A DNA stretch of 64,000 nucleotides from Paracoccus sanguinis (GTDB taxonomy: Bacteria; Pseudomonadota; Alphaproteobacteria; Rhodobacterales; Rhodobacteraceae): NCBI RefSeq assembly GCF_900106665.1, contig NZ_FNNA01000008.1, positions 1-64,000 of the forward strand, written 5' to 3'. This document shows positions 23,453-32,091 of this stretch, one piece after another. The notes below the pieces were generated by a model. That model was not told the DNA's origin, searched no databases, and saw only the letters and a list, made by a program, of their open reading frames with translations. The translations under genes and the position numbers were made by a program. The first letter of the stretch is position 1. Every line of letters begins with the position of its first letter.

Positions 23453-26044
23453 CTACCTGACACCCTTCCGATACCGCCACTCCCGTGGCGCCTCGCGCCC
23501 GCCCTCGTCGCGCCGTCGGTACCGCTCCCAGCCGTTGGCCTTGAGGTAGGCCGAGACGCGCATCTGGTCTCCGCGGGTCCATCGGGCCGGTTCGAGCCCG
23601 ATGGCCTCCTCGAGGATTTCGCCGACCGACACATCCTTCAGCGGCTCCGGGCGCGGCACGCTCTCGGTGCGGGAGTTGCCGTAGTCGGGGAAGCCGTCCG
23701 AGACGGTGCGGGTCTCGTGGGTCAGCCAGTGCTCGATCAGGTCGTCCCAGGCGTCGGACTGGTAGCGGCGGTCCTGCTCCTCGCGGGCTTCGGCCAGCAG
23801 CGCCGGGTCGTCGATCCACCAGATCGCGCCGGCGCGGAAGTGGTGGACGGCTTCGGCCCAGAGCTGGTCCCGGTCCCGGGCGAGCGCCGCAATGTCGATG
23901 GTGCCGCAGCGGAGCGGCCAGAAGCGGCGGTTGCCGGTCTCGTCCCGCAGATAGGTGTCAGGGTTCACGGTGCCGGCGAACACGCACTGGCGCGGCACCT
24001 CGACGGTGTACCGACCGTAGGGCGGGCGGAAGCGGTCGGTGGTGCGGGTCAGGAACGCCTTGATGCGCGAAACCTCTGCGCGGCCGATGGCGTCGAGTTC
24101 GGCGATCTCCACGATCCAGACGCCCTGCATGTGCAGCGCTGCGTCCTTCGAGCCGAGTTCCGGCAGCTCGTCGGTGAACCATTCCTCACCGGCGAGCACC
24201 TTGATCGCGGTGGACTTGCGCGCGCCCTGCGGCCCCTCAAGGATCAGCATGTGGTCGGCCTTGACGCCGGGGCGATAGATGCGGGCGACGGCCGAGATCA
24301 GCCAGAGCGCGCCGATGGTGTGGTTGAACGCTGTGGGCTCGGCGCCGAGATAGGTGCTCGTCCACGTCTCGATCCGGGGCGTGCCATCCCATGTCAGGGC
24401 GTCGAGCCAGTCGCGGACGGGATGAATGCGCAGCTCGCGGGCGACGGCGCCGACAGCGCGGCTGACGACGACCGGGGCCACGTTGATGCCGCGGAGTTGC
24501 AGCCATTCGGCGGTGCGGATGTCGTCGGCGTCTTCCCAGGGGCGCGGCAGGGAGGCGGTTCCGGCGTCCCACGGCAGCGGCTGACGCACCACGATCTCCT
24601 GTCCGAACTCGTCGAAGGCGAGCACGCCTGCGAAGCCCGGATCGGAGGTCAGGGCGACGATGACGTTGGCCTCGTTGCGCTCGGGTGCGCCCGCGAGGTC
24701 GAGCCGGAGACGTCTGAACCAGGCGGGTTTCGGGATCGGCGCGTGCGGGTCGCCGGTGGCGTTCACGCGGCGGCGGAGCTCCGCCAGCTGCTGGGTCAGC
24801 ACCGACATGCCGATCCCGGTCGCGGACTTGATCCGCGCGACGACTTGCCGCTCGGGCAGCGGGTCGAGCCTTGCAAGCGCGATGCGCCCGAGCAGCGTGG
24901 ACAGGGCTTCGAACTCGGGCGGGTTGGTCAGCGCCTCGGCCGCGGCGATCAGCGTTGCGGGATCGTCGGCGGACGCAACGACAGGTGTTGCCGTCTCGGG
25001 CTGTGCCGGATCCCCGTCCTGCGGCTCCACTGTGGTGTCAGCCGGTCGCGCGTAATCCTCGGCGCCAGCGCCGCGCAGAAGGTCGTCGTTGAAGTCGTCG
25101 CCATGCAGCGGCGCAACGATCTCGTTCGGGATGTCCGCCCGGTTCAGGCGGTCCGAGAGCGTCGCGGCCGCCTGGCGGCCAGCGTCTCCGGCATCGGCAT
25201 AGATTGTGACGCGCCGGGTGCCCTCGGGCCACTGGAACCGCGCCAGACCGTCGGCCGACAGCGCCGCCCAGACCGGTGTGCCGAAGAGCGCGTGCGCGGC
25301 GAGCGCCGTCTCGATGCCCTCGGCGATGCCGATGTGTCCGTCCTCCGGCATCGGGAACAGGCGAACCACGGCATCCTTCACGCTGCCGAGCATCTTCTTG
25401 CCCGGGGGCGCCTTCGCGCTGCCGTCATCGAGCAGGAAGGTGCGGTGGATGCCCGGCGCGCGCTCCCCGTCCGGCAACCGGAGGATCGCGATCGGGCCGG
25501 GCCAGCCGCGGCAGCTGTCGAAGTCCGGAAGATCGGGATGGAACAGAAGGTCGGACGAGCCGGGATCCGACAGGCCGCGGGCGCGCAGATAGGTCTCGCC
25601 AGGCGTACCCGCGATCGGCACGGCCCCGCCGACCAGCCGCGCGATCTCGGCCGAGTGGTCGGGGCGTGGGCGCACGGCCGACGCCAGAACAGGCCGCGGC
25701 GCAGGATGGTCCATACCTGCCAGCCGCGCCGCCTCGTCGAAGAGCGCGCCATCGCAGAGGCCGGTCGCCTGCGCGATCAGGTCAATGGGACCGGCCCGCT
25801 CACCGGTGGCGTAATCGAAGCCCCAACCGGCATAGGGCCCGTCGAGATGGATGGTGCAGGAGCCCTCCTTGCGCGGCTGGCGCCCGGAGAGGTCTGCGCA
25901 GCGCAAAGATCGACGGTCCCGCGCAAGCCGGGCCTCGGGAAAGAGCGCCGGCAACCAGTCGGCGGCCGTACTGGCGAGCCGCTCCTTCACCGCCGCCAGA
26001 TCGTGCCGGGTCTTCGGGACCGCGATGTCGTTGAGATCGATCAT
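23453..26044 (-). CDS. Phage primase/helicase: toprim-like plus VapE-type ATPase
   Basis: An 863-residue replication protein from ATG 26042-26044 (MIDLNDIAVPKTRHDL). An N-terminal CHC2/zinc-binding-like region is followed by a toprim domain (about 230-330: GIAEGIETALAAHALFG, TIYADAGDAGRQAA, DDFNDDL). The C-terminal half is a VapE/D5-like superfamily III-type ATPase: P-loop LEGPQGARKSTAI, sensor region VEIAELDAIGRAEV, then FRPPYGRYTVEVPRQCVFAGTVN. It would prime and unwind phage DNA. The frame extends to 26167 through antisense of the helicase gene and is rejected. Length is typical for such fusions. Confidence 0.9.
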   Translation of the reverse strand: MIDLNDIAVPKTRHDLAAVKERLASTAADWLPALFPEARLARDRRSLRCADLSGRQPRKEGSCTIHLDGPYAGWGFDYATGERAGPIDLIAQATGLCDGALFDEAARLAGMDHPAPRPVLASAVRPRPDHSAEIARLVGGAVPIAGTPGETYLRARGLSDPGSSDLLFHPDLPDFDSCRGWPGPIAILRLPDGERAPGIHRTFLLDDGSAKAPPGKKMLGSVKDAVVRLFPMPEDGHIGIAEGIETALAAHALFGTPVWAALSADGLARFQWPEGTRRVTIYADAGDAGRQAAATLSDRLNRADIPNEIVAPLHGDDFNDDLLRGAGAEDYARPADTTVEPQDGDPAQPETATPVVASADDPATLIAAAEALTNPPEFEALSTLLGRIALARLDPLPERQVVARIKSATGIGMSVLTQQLAELRRRVNATGDPHAPIPKPAWFRRLRLDLAGAPERNEANVIVALTSDPGFAGVLAFDEFGQEIVVRQPLPWDAGTASLPRPWEDADDIRTAEWLQLRGINVAPVVVSRAVGAVARELRIHPVRDWLDALTWDGTPRIETWTSTYLGAEPTAFNHTIGALWLISAVARIYRPGVKADHMLILEGPQGARKSTAIKVLAGEEWFTDELPELGSKDAALHMQGVWIVEIAELDAIGRAEVSRIKAFLTRTTDRFRPPYGRYTVEVPRQCVFAGTVNPDTYLRDETGNRRFWPLRCGTIDIAALARDRDQLWAEAVHHFRAGAIWWIDDPALLAEAREEQDRRYQSDAWDDLIEHWLTHETRTVSDGFPDYGNSRTESVPRPEPLKDVSVGEILEEAIGLEPARWTRGDQMRVSAYLKANGWERYRRRDEGGREAPREWRYRKGVR

Positions 26045-26052
26045 CGCGCCCC

Positions 26053-27372
26053 TCAGGCCAGAAGGACGAGACCGCGCTCGGCCCGGGTGATCGCAGTGTA
26101 GAGCCAGCGGCGCCGGTCGATCTCGGTGCGACCGAGTCCGTCGTCCCAGACGATCACGTTCTCCCACTGCGACCCCTGCGCCTTGTGCGCGGTGATCGCC
26201 CAGCCAAAGGTCGCCTCGGTCAGCAGGCGCTTCTCCTTGTAGTCGCGGTCGTGGCGCTTGTCGTCGTAGGCGACGTGGTCCTCGAAATGCCCCTTGTAGA
26301 TCCGCAACCGGCCCGGACGCCCGTCCTCATAGGGCTCGCCGATGTGGCGCCCGTCCTCGTCGTGGACGACGGCGGAGAAGTAGAGACTGCCCTCGTCGAC
26401 GATGTCCTCGAGCGTCACGAACATCCCGTTGATCAGCCCCAGATCGTTCTGGTTCTTCAGGCAGATGATCTTCTCGGCCGGCCCCGTGGGCAGCCAGGTC
26501 CCGCCGAGACCGGCCGCCGCGCGCATGGCGTTGTTGATCTGCAGCCGCGTGGCGTTCAGCCCGCAGATCAGCTGGCCGCCGCGCAGCGCCTGTTCCGGCG
26601 TGATGTCGCCCTTGCGGAGCTTGGCGACGTGATCGTCGTAGACGCCGAAGCCGATGGGCCGTCCCTCGCGCGCCATGGTGGCGAGGCGGATGATCGCGCT
26701 TTCCGCCGCCTGGCGGTGGATCTCGGTCAGCATCACGTCCGGCTCGTCGCGGGTGAAGGCGCCTTCGCCCCGGATCGGCGGCAGCTGGCCCGGATCGCCG
26801 AGCACGAGGATCGGTTTTCCGAAGCTCATCAGGTCGCGCGCCATCTCCTCGCCGACCATCGACACCTCGTCGAGCACGATGAGCTGCGCGTCGGCGGCGT
26901 CGCTCTGCGGGTTCAGCGCGAAGCGCGGGTGCTTCATCGCGGAAACACCCTGGCGCATCGCCTCGATCGCGGCATCGGCCGTGGTGCGCGCGAACCCGGT
27001 GAGATGGAGCGCGTCGCGCTCGGCCACCGCGATCTTCCGGGTGGCTTCCTCGATCTCCTCCTCGGTCGCCTCGATCACCGTGTAGATCAGGCTGTGGATG
27101 GTACGCGCAGGCGTGCCCTTGCGGGTCAGCACCAGCGCGGCCTTGCCGGTGAAGGTGGCGGTGACAACGCCTGGCACGCAGCGGCCGTCCTTCGCGCTGC
27201 GGTGGGGCGAGAGACCGAGTTCGTCGAGCGCGAACTTCAGCACGGTGGTCTTGCCGGACCCGGCATAGCCAAACAGGCGGAACACCTGCTGCTGATCGGT
27301 TCGGGTCTCGAACCACTCCTTGATCTCGCGGATCGCGGCGGCCTGCGTGGCGGATGGGGTGAACTCGGTCAT
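26053..27372 (-). CDS. RecD/Pif1-like DNA helicase
   Basis: A 439-residue superfamily 1 helicase from ATG 27370-27372 (MTEFTPSATQAAAIREIKEW). Walker A is GYAGSGKTTVL (about 36-46), Walker B IVLDEVSMVGEE, motif III LGDPGQLPPIRG, and the C-terminal UvrD_C_2-type motif TAHKAQGSQWENVIV followed by YTAITRAERGLVLL. This is the Dda/RecD2-like organisation used to unwind 5'-3' ahead of phage replication. It lies eight bases before the primase gene, and its start overlaps the upstream gene stop (ATGA). The far longer frame upstream is antisense noise. Confidence 0.92.
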   Translation of the reverse strand: MTEFTPSATQAAAIREIKEWFETRTDQQQVFRLFGYAGSGKTTVLKFALDELGLSPHRSAKDGRCVPGVVTATFTGKAALVLTRKGTPARTIHSLIYTVIEATEEEIEEATRKIAVAERDALHLTGFARTTADAAIEAMRQGVSAMKHPRFALNPQSDAADAQLIVLDEVSMVGEEMARDLMSFGKPILVLGDPGQLPPIRGEGAFTRDEPDVMLTEIHRQAAESAIIRLATMAREGRPIGFGVYDDHVAKLRKGDITPEQALRGGQLICGLNATRLQINNAMRAAAGLGGTWLPTGPAEKIICLKNQNDLGLINGMFVTLEDIVDEGSLYFSAVVHDEDGRHIGEPYEDGRPGRLRIYKGHFEDHVAYDDKRHDRDYKEKRLLTEATFGWAITAHKAQGSQWENVIVWDDGLGRTEIDRRRWLYTAITRAERGLVLLA

Positions 27373-28118
27373 GGCTGGCGCGCCTCCACTGCGTAATCCT
27401 TGACGATCCCGCCGCGGGTCGGATCGCCCACCTCGCACTGGCGCACGAAGACCCGGCGCCCGTCGGCGAGCTGTCGCCAGTGACCGCGACGGATGTGCCA
27501 GCGCGGGCTGGCGTGACTGCCGCCCTGCGGCGGCGTCGCCGCGCGCAAGCGCGCCGGATCGATGGCGACCTGGCGCCAGACCCATCCCTGGACCCCGGCG
27601 CGCGCGAAAGGCTTGCGCCGCGTCGAGGGCACCTGGCGCTCCCGGAAGTCGGCAGCCTGAGAAAGTATCGCGAGGCCGCGCCAGACGATGGCAGCTGCGG
27701 CTTGACCGCACTGCTCCGCCATCTCCACGTCTTCAAGCGCCGGATTGGCGGCGAATTCGGCGACACCGCCGTCGGCAATCCACACATAGGCATGGACGTC
27801 CGTCCATCGCCGCGGGGAGCGCCAAAGGGAAAGCCAGAGAGCCTCTATGCCGTCAGGGCGCTGCCTCGCGTACACGATCTGGCTGCGGATCTTTGGTCCA
27901 CGGTCGCGCAGCTCGAATATCGTATCGGGGTGCGGAAGGCGCTGCGGTCCTGCCGCCAGGCGACGTGCAAGCGCATCGACCTCGTCGGAGTCGAACCGCT
28001 CCTGATCGGCAAAGCGCCAGACTGGCGCAAACTCGAACCCGTCGAGCAGATCGGGCATCCAGAACCTGTCGCGATGCGCACGCACGATCCGCTTGAGTTC
28101 GTAGGCGTCGGGGATCAT
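27369..28118 (-). CDS. Conserved phage protein, function unknown (early operon)
   Basis: A 249-residue protein starting MIPDAYELKRIVRAHRDRFW. The C-terminal block PRWHIRRGHWRQLADGRRVFVRQCEVGDPTRGGIVKDYAV looks like a compact conserved domain seen in many alphaproteobacterial phage proteins; it includes His, Arg and one Cys but no known catalytic signature. The N-terminal two thirds are mixed alpha/beta. ATGA overlaps on both sides couple it to the Cas4-like nuclease and the helicase, so a role in replication or recombination is inferred from context alone. Confidence 0.75.
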   Translation of the reverse strand: MIPDAYELKRIVRAHRDRFWMPDLLDGFEFAPVWRFADQERFDSDEVDALARRLAAGPQRLPHPDTIFELRDRGPKIRSQIVYARQRPDGIEALWLSLWRSPRRWTDVHAYVWIADGGVAEFAANPALEDVEMAEQCGQAAAAIVWRGLAILSQAADFRERQVPSTRRKPFARAGVQGWVWRQVAIDPARLRAATPPQGGSHASPRWHIRRGHWRQLADGRRVFVRQCEVGDPTRGGIVKDYAVEARQP

Positions 28119-28912
28119 GGCCGCTCACCCCAGCACCGTTTCGCCCAGGCGCAGGGGGCGTGCCATTTGCCGGCCGCCATGCCGCCGCGGCAGAGGACTG
28201 CGCTGGGCTCGGCAGCGGCCCGCGGCAGCCATTCCCCGGCCTCGGAGGCCCGGACAACGGCGACGGCGCGGTCCGACATCTCCTGCGCGAGATGTGCATC
28301 GAAGGGCACGAGTTCAGCGTGCAACTCCATCGTGTCGCGGTTCAGCGCGGTGAAGAGGGCCGGGTGCGGCAGCTCCATGTAGGCCTGATAGAGGGCGATC
28401 TGTGCGGCATAGACCGGCCGCGCGAGGCTGACACCGCGCTTGACCACGTCCTTCCAGCTGGCCGCGCCGAGCGCCTTGTTCTCCCAGAGCGCGGGATAGT
28501 CCATCGCGACCGGGCCTGAGACGAAGCAGCCGTCGATATGGCCCTTGAAGCGCCCGCCGAGGGCTTCAAAGCCGAACTGACGGCCGTCCGGACGCTCGGT
28601 GCGCAGGTCGAACCCGGCGATCCGGAACCAGCCCGCGACGATGTCCTCGGCCCGGTGGCCCGCCTCGAAGATGCGCAGCGTGCGTGGTGCGAACTCCTGG
28701 CCTTCGTCCTTGGGCACCGCGAGGAAGTCGTACTGGATCTGGCGCAGGCAGTCGCGGCCGAGACCCGAGGAGCTGACATAGGTGCGCGGACGCTCTGCGC
28801 GGTTGCGCGCGGACAGCGCCGTGTCGATGGCCGTGGACACGGCTTCCGCGATGGGCGGGCGCGGCGCGTCGGCGCCGTAGAGGCAGCCCGAGCCATGGTT
28901 CAGGTCGATCAT
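28115..28912 (-). CDS. PD-(D/E)XK exonuclease, Cas4/RecB-like
   Basis: A 265-residue nuclease beginning MIDLNHGSGCLYGADAPRPP. The core reads GHIDGCFVSGP...WENKALG, giving the Asp and the E-x-K of the PD-(D/E)XK fold, with a downstream Gln/Tyr helix (YAAQIALYQAYM). A Cys upstream (GLGRDCLRQIQYDF) and three near the C-terminus (LCRGG, APCAWAKRCW) could hold a Cas4/AddB-type iron-sulphur cluster. It would resect DNA ends to feed the Sak4/SSB annealing pair encoded upstream. ATGA overlaps link it to both neighbours. Confidence 0.85.
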   Translation of the reverse strand: MIDLNHGSGCLYGADAPRPPIAEAVSTAIDTALSARNRAERPRTYVSSSGLGRDCLRQIQYDFLAVPKDEGQEFAPRTLRIFEAGHRAEDIVAGWFRIAGFDLRTERPDGRQFGFEALGGRFKGHIDGCFVSGPVAMDYPALWENKALGAASWKDVVKRGVSLARPVYAAQIALYQAYMELPHPALFTALNRDTMELHAELVPFDAHLAQEMSDRAVAVVRASEAGEWLPRAAAEPSAVLCRGGMAAGKWHAPCAWAKRCWGERP

Positions 28913-29124
28913 CGCTCGCGCTCCCAGAACCCGCCGGCCTGCGCGATGCAGGTCAGCTTGTGGAACTGCGCGTCCGTCAGCCGGGTGCTGTCGCCGAACC
29001 GCGCGAGCTTCTCGCGGAGGCTGTCGCAGAACTCGATCTCGAAATCGGTGACGGCGTTCTCGGTGGCAGCCTCGAGCAGGTGCTTCCAGCTGCAGGACGG
29101 GGTGTCGTCGTTCAGGTCGATCAT
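28909..29124 (-). CDS. Small phage protein with MIDLND leader, function unknown
   Basis: A 71-residue protein beginning MIDLNDDTPSCSWKHLLEAA. It is helical and acidic, with three Cys but no clear metal motif. It shares its first six residues and the bases around the start with the primase and, more loosely, with the nuclease gene, which suggests a duplicated translation start. ATGA overlaps with the nuclease gene; ten bases separate it from the gene upstream. The family is not recognised. Confidence 0.65.
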   Translation of the reverse strand: MIDLNDDTPSCSWKHLLEAATENAVTDFEIEFCDSLREKLARFGDSTRLTDAQFHKLTCIAQAGGFWERER

Positions 29125-29134
29125 CGCCGCGCTC

Positions 29135-29545
29135 CTAAAATGGGATCGGGTCGTCGAGGACCGTGCCGGTGCGCTCCTTGCGCGCGGCCTGCTCCTGCAT
29201 GCTGTCGATGTAGCCGGTGACCGCCGCCTCGATCAGGCGGTCGATGTCCTCGGCGCTGCGGTGGAAGAAGGGCTCCATAAGCCCGAGGTCGGTGAGCGCT
29301 TCGGCGAAGAGCGTCCGCGCGTCGCGGATCGCACGGGCCTCGCGCGCGGTCTTGTCGATCATGCCGTTATTCCTTTGGGTGATGGAGCTGCCCACGTCCT
29401 GACAGCGGCGCGAGCAGAAGCGGTGGTAAGGGTGGCGATCCCAGCGGAGGCCGTGGCAGTAGCCGAAGCCGCGCGCCTCGCGGGCGCAGACGGCGCAGAT
29501 CGCTACCCGAGCAAGAAGGTCGCGATCGGGTCCTCGGGCGGCCAA
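29135..29545 (-). CDS. Zinc-ribbon phage protein (DUF6511-like)
   Basis: The frame is open to 29719, but the upstream part is Arg/Pro-rich shadow of the 76-residue gene, so a TTG at 29543-29545 behind AGAGGGCGGG is preferred (136 residues). The N-terminal third carries a four-Cys zinc-ribbon pattern, CAVC and FCSRRC about 25 residues apart. The rest is helical (ARTLFAEALTDLGLMEPFF...IDRLIEAAVTGYIDSMQEQ). The match to DUF6511 is from memory and moderate. It belongs to the early operon; no activity can be assigned. The start codon is the main uncertainty. Confidence 0.6.
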   Translation of the reverse strand: MAARGPDRDLLARVAICAVCAREARGFGYCHGLRWDRHPYHRFCSRRCQDVGSSITQRNNGMIDKTAREARAIRDARTLFAEALTDLGLMEPFFHRSAEDIDRLIEAAVTGYIDSMQEQAARKERTGTVLDDPIPF

Positions 29546-29733
29546 CCCGCCCTCTGGAGCTTTTCGGACTGGAGCACGATCCAGCGCGAGATCGCGTTGC
29601 TGGCCATGGCTTCGAGGTCTCCGAGGCCGAGGCTTGCGATGGGGGCGTGCAGTTTTCCTCGGGCCTCGAGCCATCGTCCGATCTCCAGCGCCGCCTCGCG
29701 CGTCACATGCGCCTGCCATTCATCCGGGGTCAT
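29503..29733 (-). CDS. Small early phage protein, 76 residues
   Basis: Starts MTPDEWQAHVTREAALEIGR at ATG 29731-29733. It is entirely helical with an amphipathic character (LGDLEAMASNAISRWIVLQSEKLQRAG), and ends PPEDPIATFLLG. Its reading frame continues far upstream only as Pro/Arg-rich antisense. It overlaps the start of the zinc-ribbon gene by 43 bases. Conserved homologues in rhodobacterial phages are likely, but the function is unknown. Confidence 0.65.
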   Translation of the reverse strand: MTPDEWQAHVTREAALEIGRWLEARGKLHAPIASLGLGDLEAMASNAISRWIVLQSEKLQRAGWPPEDPIATFLLG

Positions 29734-29812
29734 CGGCCCGGCAGGATCGCGCCGGGCCTCGGGCGGCGGCGAAGGCCGGGTTGACCTCCGCCGCCGTGCT
29801 GCCGACCGCGCC

Positions 29813-30589
29813 TCACCCATTGAGCCACGCGGGCATGCCGGTCGCCGGCGCTCCGCCCGGCGCGGACGGCGAGGACGCGGGCGGCTGCTGGGCGGGTGGT
29901 TGCTGCTGGGCCTGCTGCGGAGCCGGCGCCTGCGCACCCCAGGCCGGGGCCGCGGACGGCGCTTGCGGTTGCGCGCCCCATGCCGGCGTGGGCGCCTGCC
30001 AGCCCGGTGCCGGCGCGCTCGCGGCCTTGCGCGGCGGGGCGTTGACGGGCTCCGGGGGAACGGTTTCGCCACGCATGATCGGAGCGTGCTGCGGTTCGTC
30101 GGGCAGAACGACGTTCGCGATCCGGTTCTGGTCGCGGTATTGGGGGTTGGACGCGGGCTCCACCATGATCCGGGCGGCGAACACGATGCCGTCGAGATGC
30201 TTGAGCCCGGGCAGCACCCGCTTCGCCTTTGCGTCGGGGCTTTCGTCCCTGGGATCGAGCCCGAGAGCGCTGTCGAGCATCGCCCGAAAGGTGGATTTCG
30301 AGATCTTCCAGCCGATCGACTGGCCCTTCTCGTCGAGCTTGCCGCCCGCCACGGTGAAGCTTTGCCAGAACTTCCGCCGGGCATGCGGGCCCTCGAGGAT
30401 GGTGAACTCGCAGTCCAGCATCTTCGCGTCGCTCGACTGCGAGGCCTTCAGAAGCTTCGCGTCCATCGGCGTGGCGCCGTCGACGCCGCCGGGGCGCACG
30501 GTCAGGCGGACCTTGGCGAAAGTGCCGTCGGGGATCAGCTCGCCGATGGGGGCCATCTGCGGCTGGGCGTCGTTGAGATCGTAGCTCAT
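29813..30589 (-). CDS. Phage single-stranded-DNA-binding-like protein
   Basis: A 258-residue protein starting MSYDLNDAQPQMAPIGELIP. Residues about 10-165 are beta-rich and fit a phage OB-fold/DUF669-like binding protein (GTFAKVRLTVRPGG, FWQSFTVAGGK, ISKSTFRAMLDSALGL). The last 90 residues are a disordered Pro/Gln/Ala-rich tail, the typical shape of an SSB tail, ending MPAWLNG. It lies 22 bases downstream of the Sak4-like ATPase, a pairing seen in many phages where SSB and Sak4 act together in strand annealing. Confidence 0.75.
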   Translation of the reverse strand: MSYDLNDAQPQMAPIGELIPDGTFAKVRLTVRPGGVDGATPMDAKLLKASQSSDAKMLDCEFTILEGPHARRKFWQSFTVAGGKLDEKGQSIGWKISKSTFRAMLDSALGLDPRDESPDAKAKRVLPGLKHLDGIVFAARIMVEPASNPQYRDQNRIANVVLPDEPQHAPIMRGETVPPEPVNAPPRKAASAPAPGWQAPTPAWGAQPQAPSAAPAWGAQAPAPQQAQQQPPAQQPPASSPSAPGGAPATGMPAWLNG

Positions 30590-30611
30590 GGATCTGTCCT
30601 TTGCGTCTGGA

Positions 30612-31469
30612 TCAGGAAGTGGTGGCGGGGTGTGCGGGGGCGCGGCCGTCGATCTTCGCGATCAGCGCGCCGAGATGGGGCGCCTCGGTCACATCGAGCC
30701 GGCCGGAGCGGTCCTTGGCGGGAAGGCCCCAGGGGTTGCCGGAGCGACAGACGAGGCGGCGCTCGGCGGAGGTCTCCTCCAGGGTCCATTCGCCCTTGGC
30801 GTCGCGGCCGAAGAGCTGCATCGAGACCACCTGATCGACGATGCCCGGCAGCTCGCGCCCGGCCTTCGTGCCCTCCATCTGCGGCTGCCACGTCGTCGCG
30901 CCGAACTCGTCGGTCACCTTCTCGAGCACGCCCACGAAGATCACCGTCTTGCCGCGGGCATGCTGGAGGTGCTTCAGCGCCTGGATCACCTCGCGGCCGA
31001 GCAGCCCGTAGGCGCCCCGGACATCCGGTTTGCCGGTCCGCTCGGAAAAGGCCTCCGGCTGCTGGCGGGCATAGGCCATGGCCTGCCGCGTCAGGTCGGT
31101 GATCGAGTCGACGAAGACGATCCGCTTCCTGGCGAGGAAGTCCTCGACGCCGGTGCCGAGATACTGCTGCTGCAGCCACGCGTGATACTCGGCGCCGTAC
31201 CAGGACTTCGGATGCTGGGCCGGGTCGTGCCCGCCGATCAGCACGGCGAGGTCGCGGAAATCGGTGAAGCTGCGCACCGGGATCGAGTCCCCGCGCCAGT
31301 CCTGCACCGACTTCATGCCGGCCTCGAGATCGAGGCAGACGGTCTCCTCGGCGGGCAGCGTCTTCAGGAGGGTGGTCTTGCCGACGCCGGGCGGGCCGAA
31401 GATGGCGAGCGAGGTCTTGTTCTCGGCGGCCGAGAGCCGTTCGTCGGCGGTGATGATGCGGAAGGCCAT
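30612..31469 (-). CDS. Sak4-like RecA-fold recombination ATPase
   Basis: A 285-residue ATPase beginning MAFRIITADERLSAAENKTS. Walker A is FGPPGVGKTTLLKTLP (about 24-38), followed by CLDLEAGMKS and Walker B RIVFVDSITDLTRQ. A RecA-core-like segment GKTVIFVGVLEKVTDEFGATTWQPQMEG follows. This short single-domain RecA/RadA form is the Sak4 type, which anneals single-stranded DNA for phage recombination. Its neighbours (SSB-like protein downstream, Cas4-like nuclease in the same operon) support that role. Length is typical. Confidence 0.88.
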   Translation of the reverse strand: MAFRIITADERLSAAENKTSLAIFGPPGVGKTTLLKTLPAEETVCLDLEAGMKSVQDWRGDSIPVRSFTDFRDLAVLIGGHDPAQHPKSWYGAEYHAWLQQQYLGTGVEDFLARKRIVFVDSITDLTRQAMAYARQQPEAFSERTGKPDVRGAYGLLGREVIQALKHLQHARGKTVIFVGVLEKVTDEFGATTWQPQMEGTKAGRELPGIVDQVVSMQLFGRDAKGEWTLEETSAERRLVCRSGNPWGLPAKDRSGRLDVTEAPHLGALIAKIDGRAPAHPATTS

Positions 31470-31573
31470 GGGGTTCTCCGGGAGTTGCGTTCAGGGTGCG
31501 CGGCGGCGGGGATGACCGGGTGCCGAAGGGGAACCTGCCCGGCGTTGCCGCGCGGGCGTCCCGCCGCCGCGCG

Positions 31574-32056
31574 TCACCGGTCTCGAGCCTCGAGCCGGAA
31601 GACGGGTTTGCCGGTGGTCTCGCTGCGCGCGTCCGCGAAGCCCTCGCGCATCGCCGCGGGCCAAGCGCCGTAGCGCCGCTCGGACACGCGGTAGGCGATC
31701 TCGAGATACTCGGTCGGGTCGTCGCCGGCGGCGCGGATGCGCTCAGCCATGGCTGCGAGCCGGTCCTGATCCCACGTGACCTTTTTCGGCAGGTCCGCGA
31801 CGATCACGACGCTTTCGTCCTCGACGCGCACGGTGCCGCTGGTCTTGCCCTGTGCAGCCCGCTCGGCCGTGGCGGCGGCCTCGTAACGCTGCGCGATCCC
31901 GGCCTCGAGCCTGTCCCGCAGCCGCTTCACGCGGGCGGTCTCGGCGAGCGCCGTCGTCTGCAGATCCAGCAGCAGCTCGGGTGGCAACGCCGCGATGTCG
32001 CCGAAGGCGAGACCTTCGAGATCGTCGAAGCGGGGAGCATTGTCGGGGTGCGGCAT
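31574..32056 (-). CDS. Conserved phage protein, function unknown
   Basis: A 160-residue protein from ATG 32054-32056 (MPHPDNAPRFDDLEGLAFGD). The N-terminal half is a long helix (LPPELLLDLQTTALAETARVKRLRDRLEAGIAQRYEAAATAERA). The rest holds a short strand (TVRVEDESVVIVADLPKKVTWD) and a helical end (ERIRAAGDDPTEYLEIAYRVSERRYGAWP). Similar proteins usually accompany Sak4 genes in rhodobacterial phages, so a recombination accessory role is inferred. The family name is not known to me. Confidence 0.65.
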   Translation of the reverse strand: MPHPDNAPRFDDLEGLAFGDIAALPPELLLDLQTTALAETARVKRLRDRLEAGIAQRYEAAATAERAAQGKTSGTVRVEDESVVIVADLPKKVTWDQDRLAAMAERIRAAGDDPTEYLEIAYRVSERRYGAWPAAMREGFADARSETTGKPVFRLEARDR

Positions 32057-32091
32057 GGTGGGATCTCCGTTGGAAGGGAATGGCAGGGCCA

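Noticed and set aside
23405-26101. 898-codon open frame on the plus strand opposite the primase gene
   Set aside because: Arg/Gly/Val/Asp-rich antisense translation typical of high-GC DNA; the minus strand carries clear toprim and ATPase motifs.
28538-31102. 854-codon open frame on the plus strand
   Set aside because: Runs antisense through at least five genes with conserved motifs; low-complexity Arg-rich parts and no domain.
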